Below, in pieces: positions 23,862 to 32,699 of a stretch of 54,972 nt of DNA. The notes beneath the pieces are model-generated. The model did not search any database and was not told the DNA's origin. It was given only the letters and a program-made list of their open reading frames with translations. Positions within the stretch are counted from its first letter, which is position 1, and each line of letters begins with the position of its first letter. Position numbers and translations under genes: made by a program. The DNA comes from Candidatus Geothermincola primus (GTDB taxonomy: Bacteria > Actinomycetota > Geothermincolia > Geothermincolales > Geothermincolaceae): assembly GCA_015711725.1 (NCBI GenBank), contig JACVIX010000003.1, positions 1-54,972 on the forward strand, written 5' to 3'.

Positions 23862-26399
23862 ATGAATGAGAGTATGGATTGCGCTGGGACATACGATGCC
23901 GAGTACGCGGAGATAATCCTTGACACCGCCACCAGACAGCTAGATAGACCCTTCACCTATCACATCCCGGAGGAATTAAGGGGAATGGTGAGGGTAGGCT
24001 CGGCGGTAGTTGTTCCCTTCTCCAATTCGCGGAAGATCGGTTACGTGCTAAACTTCTGCGATAAACCACAGCTGGAGAAGATTAAAGATATCTATCGGGT
24101 TATCAGCGAGCCCCCCTTCTTTGGCCAAGAGATGGCACAGTTGTGTCATTGGATCGCGGAGAGATATATGGTTCCTCTATCCCAAGCATTTCGTCTAGTC
24201 ATGCCTCCGGGAAGAAGCCAAAGCCTGTTGGAAAATATCAAGTTGAAGGAGAGCGATGAGGAGAGACTGCGCAAGATAACTGCTCGCAGCCCGCTAGCCA
24301 AAGAAATCATCGAGTTGCTAAAGGAACATGGAGGGGTGATGCCCCTCCACATTCTGAAGGTTAACTTGCGGGGGAGGAATCTAAGCGGAGCGCTGAAACG
24401 AATGGAGGAGGCAAGGCTGATCGAGCGGGAATTGATGATATCACGCCCCGCCGTCTCCATCCTGCTTTTTAGGGAGGTCGAGCTTGAGGAGGCTGGCCGG
24501 AAAAGGCTAAAGGGACTTGTAGGGGAGGATGAAAGGAAAAAGAATGGCGTTACCCCATTGCAGATGAAAGCTTTGAAGACCTTAGAGGAGAATGGGGGAA
24601 AGCTTCCCCAGGCGGAACTGATGCGTGTCTCCGGGATAGGAAGGTCCAGCCTCCTTTCCCTGGAGAGTAAAGGATTGGTCCGCATAGTGGACACAGAGAA
24701 GTTCAGGGATCCTTTCGCGGGGCGTTTTTTCTCGAGACCGGAACATGTGAAACTCAACCGAGAGCAAGAGAAGGCTCTGCGAGCGGTAGTTCAAGCCATG
24801 GAGGATGATAGCCATGGGGTCTTTCTCCTCCATGGAATCACCGGGAGCGGTAAAACGGAAGTTTACCTACGGGCTATCTCTCACGCGCTTGAAAAGGAAA
24901 AATCCGCGATAGTGCTGGTTCCCGAGATATCCCTTACCCCCCAGATGGTGGAGAGATTCAAGGGGGCGTTGGGAGAACAAGTGGCGGTGCTCCATTCACG
25001 ACTCTCTGCGGGTGAACGCTATGACCAGTGGCGCAGGATTCGGGATGGGGAGTATCGGGTGGTAATCGGTGCGCGCTCCGCCCTCTTCGCCCCAGTTAAA
25101 CGACTAGGTTTAATCGTCATCGATGAGGAGCATGAGGCCACGTATAAGGAGAACTCCTCCCCTCGCTACCATGCCAGGGATGTGGCGATTTACCGGGCAA
25201 AGCTTAACCGAGCCGTGGTGGTGTTGGGAAGCGCCACCCCTCAGTTGGAGACCTTATGGAGAGCTCGTAGGGGTGAGTACTGCTATTTAGTGCTTCCCCG
25301 TAGAATAGATAATCGGCCTTTACCCAGGATTGAGGTGGTGGATATGCGGGAGCTGAATGTTCCCGGAATGCGCACCATCTTCAGCCCCAAATTAGTAAAC
25401 GCGCTTATCAACGTATACGAGTCAGGCGAACAAGCTATACTTTTTCTCAACAGAAGGGGATTCGCCCATTTTCTTCAATGTCACAAATGCGGGTATATCT
25501 TCCGTTGCGAGAACTGTTCGGTGAGTCTCTGCTTCCATCTTAAGGAGGACTATCTACTCTGTCATCATTGCAACCGATCCATTCGCCCTCCTTTTTTCTG
25601 TCCGGACTGCGGAAATAGGGAACACCGATTTCTAGGTGTGGGAACCGAAAGGGTGGAGGAGGAACTGCGCAGATTGCTCCCTCCCTTAAAATGCCTCCGT
25701 ATGGACGCAGACACCACCCAGAAGAAGCACGCTCACTGGGACATATTGGATAAGTTCAGGGCTAAAGAGGCAAATGTGTTACTGGGCACACAGATGATCG
25801 CCAAAGGGTTGGATATACCCAACGTGACCTTGGTGGGGGTGATCAACGCGGACACCTCCATGGCGCTGCCCGATTTTCGCGCCGCTGAAAGAACATTCCA
25901 GCTGCTCACCCAGGTGAGTGGAAGAGCTGGGCGGGGCCATTTACCAGGGAGGGTGATAATACAGACCTATTCGCCGGAGAGCAACGCCGTAGAAGCTTGC
26001 TCTAAAGGGGATGAAGAGACTTTCTATGCGAAAGAACTTAAGTTTAGGGAAGAAGCGGGTTATCCTCCATTTTTACATATTGTAAATTTAATTATCTCCT
26101 CTGTATTAGAAGGAGCAGCAAAGCGCGCCTCCCAGTTTCTAGGCGAACTGCTTCGCTCCATCCATAATTCGGTAGGCGTCTCCGTGCTGGGGCCAGCTCC
26201 CGCCCCGCTTTCCAAGTTGAAAGGAAGATACCGCTACCATCTGTTGGTGAAATCCAAGGATTTAAGGGAAGCCAGAGAAAACATTCAGATGGTTCTCCCT
26301 GATTTCGAGAGGATGCGAGCTCTTATCTGTAAAGAGGAGGAGTTAAGAAAAGAACAACTTACCCTGGCTATTGATGTCGACCCCATCTCAATGCTCTGA
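23862..26399 (+). CDS. priA: Primosomal protein N' (replication restart helicase PriA)
   Basis: PriA reloads the replisome at stalled forks as a 3'-5' helicase. The product (about 845 residues) has the N-terminal 3'-DNA-binding domain (residues 10-110), a winged helix region, Walker A GITGSGKT (about 325-332), DEEH (about 421-424), then an insertion with eight zinc-binding cysteines (CHKC, CENC, CHHC, CPDC; about 530-580), the helicase motif QVSGRAGRG and a C-terminal domain ending near GPAPAPLSKLKGRYRYHLLVKS. I choose ATG 23862 because TATAAT ends six bases before it and no ribosome site exists, a leaderless layout. The frame itself extends back to 23769 without family-like sequence. Confidence 0.96.
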   Translation: MNESMDCAGTYDAEYAEIILDTATRQLDRPFTYHIPEELRGMVRVGSAVVVPFSNSRKIGYVLNFCDKPQLEKIKDIYRVISEPPFFGQEMAQLCHWIAERYMVPLSQAFRLVMPPGRSQSLLENIKLKESDEERLRKITARSPLAKEIIELLKEHGGVMPLHILKVNLRGRNLSGALKRMEEARLIERELMISRPAVSILLFREVELEEAGRKRLKGLVGEDERKKNGVTPLQMKALKTLEENGGKLPQAELMRVSGIGRSSLLSLESKGLVRIVDTEKFRDPFAGRFFSRPEHVKLNREQEKALRAVVQAMEDDSHGVFLLHGITGSGKTEVYLRAISHALEKEKSAIVLVPEISLTPQMVERFKGALGEQVAVLHSRLSAGERYDQWRRIRDGEYRVVIGARSALFAPVKRLGLIVIDEEHEATYKENSSPRYHARDVAIYRAKLNRAVVVLGSATPQLETLWRARRGEYCYLVLPRRIDNRPLPRIEVVDMRELNVPGMRTIFSPKLVNALINVYESGEQAILFLNRRGFAHFLQCHKCGYIFRCENCSVSLCFHLKEDYLLCHHCNRSIRPPFFCPDCGNREHRFLGVGTERVEEELRRLLPPLKCLRMDADTTQKKHAHWDILDKFRAKEANVLLGTQMIAKGLDIPNVTLVGVINADTSMALPDFRAAERTFQLLTQVSGRAGRGHLPGRVIIQTYSPESNAVEACSKGDEETFYAKELKFREEAGYPPFLHIVNLIISSVLEGAAKRASQFLGELLRSIHNSVGVSVLGPAPAPLSKLKGRYRYHLLVKSKDLREARENIQMVLPDFERMRALICKEEELRKEQLTLAIDVDPISML

Positions 26400-26430
26400 A
26401 AAGGGGGATGAGAGAGTGACTTGGGGGAAA

Positions 26431-26648
26431 TTATGGGAAGGGTTTCGCGAAAGCTCCATAAAAAGACCGGGTATATGCGATAGAGGCGCGAGGCCTCTCC
26501 CCACTGATTGGAGCTTATAAGAATTTATTGTTCGTTAAAAAATTATAGGAAGGGTTTCGCGAAAGCTCCATAAAAAGACCGGGTATATGCGATAGAGGCG
26601 CGAGGCCTCTCCCCACTGATTGGAGCTTATAAGAATTTATTGTTCGTT
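26431..26648. repeat. Tandem duplication of a 112-bp hairpin-forming element
   Basis: Copies at 26431-26536 and 26543-26648 agree at all but one position. Each holds an outer inverted repeat (AAGCTCCA with TGGAGCTT, about 50 bases apart) enclosing an inner stem (AGAGGC with GCCTCT). They lie between the convergent ends of priA and ssb. No protein is encoded. Possible roles include a terminator region, small RNA or a decayed mobile palindromic element. Confidence 0.85.
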
Positions 26649-26914
26649 GTGAAAGTATATTGTCAACAGCATAAATTGTAATCGTGGCGTCGCAGGGCAT
26701 AAGAGAGGTCCCCGCCCATAAGTTGGTGTTCGTTAAAAGTAGTGTGGTCCAGGTCCTGGGCTCTTTGGCAATCCCGTCATCTTTCTATGAGTCACGTGAA
26801 TGCGATATAGGCTTGACAGGAAAACATTTCTATTTTTTTCGATTGGCAAAACAGAAGCACAGGACTCTGGACCTTATGTTATAGCATCATTGCTCTACGC
26901 TCTGCTCGGCTCGA
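26649..26914. other. Intergenic region after the duplicated element
   Basis: These 266 bp between the repeat and the end of ssb contain no supported gene. Confidence 0.4.
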
Positions 26915-27283
26915 TTAATCGCCGATGATGGCTTCTTCTCTCGCACGGCTCGAGTAGGAACTGAATTGAAGCGAGAGCCCCACCGCCTCGGCGGTTATGA
27001 TCGTTCGATTATGGCGGACCCCTTCTTTATCCATCCAGTCCTGTTGGCGTAACCTGCCGATAATGATAAGGCGGTCGCCCACCGAGCACGAAGAATTTAG
27101 ATTCTCCGCTTGTCGCCCCCACACCTCCACGTCGAAGAAGTCGGTTTGCCGCTCCCCCTCTTTATTGGAGGCTCTCCGGTTGCAGGCAAAGCGAAAACGG
27201 GAGAGCTGATGGCCATTGCTGGTAGAGATGATCTCCGGAGGGCGGACAATATTTCCCAACAATGTAACTTGGTTGTTCTGCAT
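26915..27283 (-). CDS. ssb: Short single-stranded DNA-binding protein
   Basis: The 122-residue product is an OB-fold SSB: NQVTLLGNIVRPPEI, LSRFRFACNRR, TDFFDVEVWGRQAENL, SVGDRLIIIGRLRQQDW and RTIITAEAVGLSLQF are all family segments. Unlike housekeeping SSBs it has no long linker and no DDDIPF-like acidic tip; it ends in EEAIIGD. It may therefore bind ssDNA without recruiting the usual partners. It follows the prepilin peptidase by 79 bp at the end of the Tad operon, a place where extra ssb genes are sometimes found. Start chosen at ATG 27283 behind AAAGGAGG; an in-frame TTG two codons before is possible. Confidence 0.88.
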   Translation of the reverse strand: MQNNQVTLLGNIVRPPEIISTSNGHQLSRFRFACNRRASNKEGERQTDFFDVEVWGRQAENLNSSCSVGDRLIIIGRLRQQDWMDKEGVRHNRTIITAEAVGLSLQFSSYSSRAREEAIIGD

Positions 27284-27362
27284 GAGCAAGGGACCTCCTT
27301 TTAACTTACCCGTGCGCCAGTTGTCCTGCGATGCGTCCAATTGAAAGGAGTAAAACCGGGCG

Positions 27363-27851
27363 TCAAATTTTCAATAGCGTGAATAGACACGCCATAGCCA
27401 AAAAGGTGGAATAGGGTAGCCCGTACCTCAAAAACTTCCCAACTTCTCCAAGTACCGAGGAAGCGTGGGAATTCCGGCTTTTATATAGGGAAACTACGAG
27501 CTTGGTCAATAGCGTCAGTAGAACCAATCCGCCCAAGGATATATTTGCATAAAAGAATATTTCCCAAAGAGCCGCTGTGCCCACCAGGGAACCTAAAGCG
27601 GTCAGGACTTTCACGTCCCCACCGCCCAGAATCTTTAGGGCGAAGGGGACTAGCCCCAATCCCAGCCCCAAAGCCGCTCCCTTGAGAGAGAATATCAGCT
27701 GTTTTCCTCCCGCTAGAGCGCTGATAGTTAAGGCTGTTGCCAGAGCTGCAAGGCTCAGGGCATTGGGTATCCTTCTGCAAAAGAAGTCCCAAACGCCCAC
27801 AACGAGAGCGTAAGCGATAATGGTAACCTTGAACGCTATCCCCACTTCCAC
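27363..27851 (-). CDS. tadV: Prepilin peptidase, TadV/CpaA type (A24 family)
   Basis: The 162-residue polytopic membrane protein has the two catalytic aspartates of A24 peptidases: VWDFFCRRIPN near residue 22 and LGGGDVKVL near residue 79 (GxGD-like GGGD). It lacks the long N-terminal methylase domain of PilD, as is usual for TadV/CpaA. It would cleave the Flp prepilin encoded 10 bp upstream. Confidence 0.92.
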   Translation of the reverse strand: MEVGIAFKVTIIAYALVVGVWDFFCRRIPNALSLAALATALTISALAGGKQLIFSLKGAALGLGLGLVPFALKILGGGDVKVLTALGSLVGTAALWEIFFYANISLGGLVLLTLLTKLVVSLYKSRNSHASSVLGEVGKFLRYGLPYSTFLAMACLFTLLKI

Positions 27852-27861
27852 CTCCTTATGA

Positions 27862-28056
27862 TTATCCCAGTCCTTTTATCAATTGGCCGAAGATCTTATT
27901 GAAGAAACTCTTGATCACGTCGGTTCCGCCAGCCCAGGCGATCAAAGCGCCAGCAACAGCCGCGGCTCCTAGGATTACCAGGGCATATTCCGCGGTGGTC
28001 TGGCCGCTCTCATCCCTCCACAGGGCTTTAGCAAAGGCGGTTAACTCTTCCATCAT
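27862..28056 (-). CDS. flp: Flp-type pilin subunit
   Basis: The 64-residue preprotein has a hydrophilic leader and the Flp cleavage motif SG-QTTAEYALV with processing expected after Gly18. A 20-residue hydrophobic helix and a short amphipathic tail follow. AAGGAGGTGAG precedes the ATG pair, the strongest ribosome site of the operon, as suits an abundant structural subunit. Confidence 0.95.
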   Translation of the reverse strand: MMEELTAFAKALWRDESGQTTAEYALVILGAAAVAGALIAWAGGTDVIKSFFNKIFGQLIKGLG

Positions 28057-28085
28057 CTCACCTCCTTTTAAATTTTATGTGAACT

Positions 28086-28979
28086 TCACAAACGGCCCCC
28101 CAAGATCATCCCTCCCACGGTGAGCAGGAGAAAAGAAGGGAGGATTAGAAACACTAGAGGAAATAGTATTTTTACCGGAGCCTTAAATGCTCTCTCCTGG
28201 AGCTGATTTTTACGGCGGTGCCTGAGCTCGCCGGAGAAGTTCTCCATGATGGCGGAGAGAGGAGACCCGAAACGCTCGGCACGCAAAATAACTCGGCAGA
28301 ATCTACGCAGATCGGGGGAGGAATTTCTCTCAAAAATTTCTTGCAAAGCCTGGGTGCGGGGCATCCCTAAATCTATGGCGCTGAGGGCCTGGTTAAATTC
28401 ATCAGCTAGAGGCCCTCTAGCCGAAGACACTGCGCGGGGAAGAGCCTGGTTGAGATTCTGCCCCGCAACCACGAAGATGGTTAACAAATCGATAAACTCC
28501 GGCAGAGAAGCGGAGATGGCTTCTTGTCTGGCCTTTTCCCGCCTGCGTAGATAAATTAGGGGAAGGTACCAGGAGAGGAGCAGGCAGGGTGGGGTGGAGA
28601 ACAATAGGAGGTAAAGGCCTCCTAAGGCGAGGGTGATGAAGGAAATGAAGGTGAAGAGGATGAGGCGGCAAGCCTGAAATTCTCCCACCGACCATGATAA
28701 GTTCGCCTTTTTGAGCTGTTCCGCATGGACGGGAAAGGGTAATTTTCCCGATAACTTGGCCAAGCATCGCCAGCATGCCTTTATAAAAACATCGTTGCCC
28801 CTCCTCTTCAGCTGTCTTTTTATGGGGGCTGAAGAGTCAACCTCGCCGACGTCTTTCCCGCTGCTTTTAATGGATCTCAGACGAAGTTTTATCTGCTCCC
28901 TTTCCGTTCTGCGCATGAAAAGATAGAGCGCCAGCGAGAGCAGGGAGAGAAAGGAGAGCGAGAAAATTAGCTCCTGCAC
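28086..28979 (-). CDS. tadC: Tad pilus inner-membrane platform protein TadC
   Basis: The product (about 297 residues) is a GspF-domain protein with hydrophobic segments at the N-terminus, two in the middle and one at the C-terminus, plus LPEFIDLLTIFVVAGQNLNQAL and ERFGSPLSAIMENFSGELR, which are typical of TadB/TadC. I take GTG 28979 as start, overlapping the tadB end by 13 bases and preceded by GGAGGTGG; the frame extends further upstream only through tadB sequence. Confidence 0.92.
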   Translation of the reverse strand: MQELIFSLSFLSLLSLALYLFMRRTEREQIKLRLRSIKSSGKDVGEVDSSAPIKRQLKRRGNDVFIKACWRCLAKLSGKLPFPVHAEQLKKANLSWSVGEFQACRLILFTFISFITLALGGLYLLLFSTPPCLLLSWYLPLIYLRRREKARQEAISASLPEFIDLLTIFVVAGQNLNQALPRAVSSARGPLADEFNQALSAIDLGMPRTQALQEIFERNSSPDLRRFCRVILRAERFGSPLSAIMENFSGELRHRRKNQLQERAFKAPVKILFPLVFLILPSFLLLTVGGMILGGRL

Positions 28980-29950
28980 GCCTCTTCCACCTCCATGGGG
29001 GAAATATTGGCCGCGTCGCGAGCTCGCGAACGCGGCTTCAATGCAAACCAACCTGTCTCTTTAAAGCCGTCATCCACCCCCAGACGAGAGATCTTACGGA
29101 TCCACAGAAAACCTATGGTTTCCATGAGAAGGCCTACTACCAAGAGGATAAGTCCGGAGGGCGTGGTGAAGAGCGGTCGCACAAACTTGCGGGAGAAAGC
29201 GCTCTCAATCAACAAAAAAGCAACCGGAAGCGCGGATACCACATAGCCGGAAAGGCGTCCCTGCACGGTAAAAACTTTAATTTCCCTCTGGATTTCCTGG
29301 CGATCTTGCATCATCTCCCGGAGCTTTCGCAATAGTGAGGGGAGATTGCCGCCGCTTTGTTTTAAAAGGATAATGGCTGTGAGAATGACATGCAGGTCAG
29401 GGTGGTTTATCCTCTCACCTAAGGTTTTCATGGCATCCTCGAATTCCTCGCCAAGGTTGATCTGGGTCACCGCCTTCTGTAGCTCGGAAGACAAGGGTTC
29501 CTCCATCTCGGAAGCGGCGAAATCCAGTGACTGGAAGACGGAGGATCCGCCTTCTAAAGACTGAATCATGCAGTCTACAAAGTCGAATAGTTGGACCTCG
29601 ATAATCTTCCTCTTCCTGGACTCGCGAAACTTTTCTATAAAGCGAGGCAGCAACCAATAGAGGGGAATGGACAGGGGCAAGCTCCAGAAAGATCTGGTTA
29701 TCAAGTAAAGAAAGGCGCAGGGTAAGACCAAGCAGATGGTGCGGGGATGCCTGAGCAGCAGCTTTCTTGTCCCTTCCGCCCATCTAGAAATGGAGCTGAT
29801 GTCGCCTCTCTCCTCATTCTGGGTAATGGCGGCCGCACGTAGCTTTTTCTCCGCCTTCTCCTGTAGCGACTTTTTTCGGTATATATCGATGGAGATAGCG
29901 AAGGAGAGGGAGAGAAGGAAGAACATAAACGGAAGCAAGAACTTCATCAT
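28967..29950 (-). CDS. tadB: Tad pilus inner-membrane platform protein TadB
   Basis: The 327-residue protein has an N-terminal membrane helix, a second helical pair near residue 75-95, a GspF domain (VQLFDFVDCMIQSLEGGSSVFQSL, then LKQSGGNLPSLLRKL), and C-terminal helices. Its ATG overlaps the tadA stop by four bases. TadB and TadC form the platform to which the TadA motor docks. Confidence 0.93.
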   Translation of the reverse strand: MMKFLLPFMFFLLSLSFAISIDIYRKKSLQEKAEKKLRAAAITQNEERGDISSISRWAEGTRKLLLRHPRTICLVLPCAFLYLITRSFWSLPLSIPLYWLLPRFIEKFRESRKRKIIEVQLFDFVDCMIQSLEGGSSVFQSLDFAASEMEEPLSSELQKAVTQINLGEEFEDAMKTLGERINHPDLHVILTAIILLKQSGGNLPSLLRKLREMMQDRQEIQREIKVFTVQGRLSGYVVSALPVAFLLIESAFSRKFVRPLFTTPSGLILLVVGLLMETIGFLWIRKISRLGVDDGFKETGWFALKPRSRARDAANISPMEVEEACRS

Positions 29951-31437
29951 TCACCTCCCAGATCGTTGCCCTCGCGCGCGGATCTTTTATGATAGATTTT
30001 CAGAAGATGGCGGTCATCTACCCCTTGCCTATAGTAACATCCCATCTTCTCGTCTCTGTTGTCCAGCGAGAATATTCGGTTAAGTAGATACTGGGAAGGT
30101 TCTCCACCTGGTTCAATCTCCGATACCTCCATCACGCGGCGGTTTCCTCTCTGGGTGCGGGACAAGTGGATGATCAGATCCACTGAGCTCTTAATTTGAG
30201 CGGAGATAGAGGATGAAGGAAGCCCCACATTGGCCATGAGCGCCATGGTTTCCAGGCGATAAAGGCATTCTAAAGGGGAATTGGCGTGGACTGTGGAGAG
30301 GGATCCTTCATGTCCGGTGTTCATGGCTTGGAGCATATCCAGAGCCTCTCCGCCTCTCACTTCCCCGATGATGATACGATCAGGCCGCATGCGCAGAGCG
30401 TTGCGCAGAAGGTCCCTGATGGTCACCTCGCCCTTTCCTTCCAGATTAGGAGGCCTGGCTTCCAGGGAAATTACATGGGCTTGTTGCAGCCTTAATTCTG
30501 CCGCGTCCTCTATGGTGATGATGCGCTCCCCAGCGGGTATGAAAGCGGAGAGGGCGTTGAGAAGAGTGGTTTTGCCGCTTCCCGCTCCCCCGGAGATGAC
30601 GATATTTAAACGCTGTTCCACCGCTTTCTGAAGAAAAGCGGAGACTTGAGGGGAGAGGGAGCCTCTGCTCACCAGGTTTTCCATAGTGAGAGGTTTTGCC
30701 GAAAATTTACGGATGGTGATGATCGGGCCCTTCAGGGAGAGAGGAGGAATGATCACGTTAACCCTGGAGCCGTCGGGTAAGCGCGCGTCTACAAAGGGAG
30801 CCGATTCGTCCACCCTCAAACCCAGAGGTCCTACAATTTTTTCGATGAGATAATATACATGTTGGGAATCCTTCAATTTCAAAGGAAGCAATAGCAATCT
30901 CCCTTCTTTCTCCACAAACACTTGATGGGGGCCATTGACCATGATCTCGGTAATCTTTTCATCTTCGAGCAGCGGCTCAAGTGGGCCGAGCCCGATCATC
31001 TCTTCCACCAAGCATTTCACCAATTCCTGCAATTGTGGTGCGGAGAGGAGCAAGCCTTCCTCGCAGACAATCTCTATGGCTTTGTCCCGAAGTTTTCTGG
31101 AGCGCTGCTCCGGCGAGAGTGAGGGATGATACAGGGAATCGCTTTCCGCTTGTATCCGACCTTTGATGTGGTTGAGCAGTATCGGGTCTATCTGCCGATA
31201 TGACCAGTGGGATCCACTTCCCGAGGACGCCAGTTTCCCCAGGGAAAACCGAAGGTAGTTTCCCTCCTTATTTTGTCGATCTGAGTAATTGAATTCTCCT
31301 TCAGCTCTTGAAGACCCCATCTTTGCTTCCGATGATTCCATCTCCACTCCATGTCCTCTGAGACCGCGGCCGAGCGGCCTTCTACTTTGCCACCCTTGCT
31401 CTCGTCTCATAAAGTGATTCTGGTTTAAGTAGGCCAA
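29947..31437 (-). CDS. tadA: Tad pilus assembly ATPase TadA/CpaF
   Basis: The hexameric motor of Flp pilus assembly. Walker A is GGAGSGKTT (283-291), the Asp box TIEDAAEL follows, Walker B is RIIIGEVRG (354-362), and the His box is HEGSLSTVHAN (376-386). The upstream segment GPLEPLLEDEKITEIMVNGP is the usual TadA N-domain signature. The frame begins at TTG 31437, 12 bases after cpaE; ATG 31341 (GGAG ahead) gives a shorter and perhaps more likely protein because the first 32 residues are low in family-like sequence. Gene order cpaE-tadA-tadB-tadC is standard. Confidence 0.94.
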   Translation of the reverse strand: MAYLNQNHFMRREQGWQSRRPLGRGLRGHGVEMESSEAKMGSSRAEGEFNYSDRQNKEGNYLRFSLGKLASSGSGSHWSYRQIDPILLNHIKGRIQAESDSLYHPSLSPEQRSRKLRDKAIEIVCEEGLLLSAPQLQELVKCLVEEMIGLGPLEPLLEDEKITEIMVNGPHQVFVEKEGRLLLLPLKLKDSQHVYYLIEKIVGPLGLRVDESAPFVDARLPDGSRVNVIIPPLSLKGPIITIRKFSAKPLTMENLVSRGSLSPQVSAFLQKAVEQRLNIVISGGAGSGKTTLLNALSAFIPAGERIITIEDAAELRLQQAHVISLEARPPNLEGKGEVTIRDLLRNALRMRPDRIIIGEVRGGEALDMLQAMNTGHEGSLSTVHANSPLECLYRLETMALMANVGLPSSSISAQIKSSVDLIIHLSRTQRGNRRVMEVSEIEPGGEPSQYLLNRIFSLDNRDEKMGCYYRQGVDDRHLLKIYHKRSAREGNDLGGE

Positions 31438-31449
31438 CTCTTACTTACT

Positions 31450-32274
31450 CTATCCCCAAAGCGCACGCTTAAGGCCGGAGTAGAATCTTCTAGATGTGGC
31501 TTGGGCTGGCTGGTCTATCAGGCCGAGCCTGGACGCCATCCCCGTTATGGCTTCCAGAAAGGGCGAGTTATCCGAGGGCCTTTTCCCCAGGTTGGAGAAG
31601 TTTTCCGCCGCTTGAGGGTCTTCGGGCAAGATCGCCACCAGGGGAATTTGCAGCGCATCGGTTATTTGGTGAGGCCTGATAAGGGTGGCGCGGCTAAAAC
31701 CATTTATCACCAGCCCCCATCTCTGACTCCCAATTCCTTTCACTCGTTCTACCAGCTCCTGATTTCGGAGGGCACAATGGAGGGAGAGCAGGTCTGGGCG
31801 GGTTATAAGCAAGATCAATTCACAGGGGTTAAGCGCCCCATTGACCATCATATGGTGATTGGAAGAGACGTCGATCAGGATTAAATCGTAGTGGCGAGAA
31901 AGGTGTTCGTATATAACGTTCAGTTTTTCGCTGGTGAGCAGCCCTTCTTCTTCGGGAACCCTGAATCCGGGCAGCAGGTGAAACCCCATGGGGTGTTCCC
32001 TGATCAGATGTTGCAATGCGTCGGCGCCATTCTCTCCGATGAGCATGATTAGGTTGGAGATACCGGGAAATCCATTCTTTTCAAAGGAACACCTGTGTGA
32101 TGAGTTGCTATCTAAGTCCAGCATTAGAAGTTTTCTCTCTCGAGAGATCACCGAGGCGAGGGTAGCGGCGAACATGCTCACGCCCGAGCCGCCTTTAGCT
32201 CCCATCATTCCTAAAAATAGGGTTGTGGGTCGTCTTCCTTCCTCCGCCAAACCCTTAATAACTTGTGTTTCCAT
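31450..32274 (-). CDS. cpaE: TadZ/CpaE-like MinD-family localisation protein
   Basis: The product (about 274 residues) is a MinD/ParA-fold protein. The deviant Walker A reads GAKGGSGVSMFAAT: the signature lysine at the first position is present but the P-loop lysine is replaced by Val, a known trend in TadZ/CpaE proteins. LLMLDLDSNS and DLILIDVSSNHH follow the family pattern. No receiver domain is present. It likely positions the pilus machine at the membrane. AGGAGG precedes two in-frame ATGs; I use the second (32274) for spacing. Confidence 0.88.
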   Translation of the reverse strand: METQVIKGLAEEGRRPTTLFLGMMGAKGGSGVSMFAATLASVISRERKLLMLDLDSNSSHRCSFEKNGFPGISNLIMLIGENGADALQHLIREHPMGFHLLPGFRVPEEEGLLTSEKLNVIYEHLSRHYDLILIDVSSNHHMMVNGALNPCELILLITRPDLLSLHCALRNQELVERVKGIGSQRWGLVINGFSRATLIRPHQITDALQIPLVAILPEDPQAAENFSNLGKRPSDNSPFLEAITGMASRLGLIDQPAQATSRRFYSGLKRALWG

Positions 32275-32338
32275 CGACATGGTCCTCCTCATAATGTTAA
32301 TCATCATAGCTAACATACTTTATATATATATTATAGTT

Positions 32339-32365
32339 ATTATAACATAATTATTTAATTGTCAA
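32339..32365 (-). promoter_or_regulatory. Promoter of the Tad operon
   Basis: On the minus strand TTGACA (32365-32360) and TATAAT (32344-32339) both match consensus perfectly; the spacer is 15 bp, shorter than the usual 17, but the -10 box is extended (TGT before it). It lies 65 bp before the cpaE start. Confidence 0.65.
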
Positions 32366-32470
32366 TATTTATAAACTTAATAATTTTATATAACTAAATC
32401 ATTCATAACCATTCGCCCTCTTAAAGGAGTCCTCGTATGGGTAAAGGGATACTGGCAGCGCGAAGTGTGT

Positions 32471-32565
32471 ATTAGGTGTGTATTAGGGAACAGATAACTT
32501 CGATATTTTCCCTCCAGGAAAAAGCTGTAAACAAGATATTAGGTGTGTATTAGGGAACAGATAAC
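32471..32565. repeat. 28-bp direct repeat, 67-bp period
   Basis: The sequence beginning ATTAGGTGTGTATTAGGG occurs at 32471-32498 and 32538-32565 without change. The second copy runs into the 35-bp tandem array that follows. Confidence 0.85.
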
Positions 32566-32699
32566 CCATCTCAAGGGGCGTTTTGTCCTGGAAAGATAAC
32601 CCATCTCAAGGGGCGTTTTGTCCTGGAAAGATAACCCATCTCAAGGGGCGTTTTGTCCTGGAAAGATAACCCATCTCAAGGGGCGTTTTGTCCTGGAAA
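32560..32699. repeat. Four identical tandem copies of a 35-bp unit
   Basis: The unit begins GATAACCCATCTCAAGGGGC and ends GTTTTGTCCTGGAAA; four copies follow without a changed base. There are no unique spacers, so this is a minisatellite and not a CRISPR array. It lies between the divergent Tad operon and the 33366 gene. Confidence 0.93.

Noticed and set aside
32560-32699. CRISPR-like array
   Set aside because: The 35-bp copies are directly adjacent with no unique spacers, and no cas gene is in the window.
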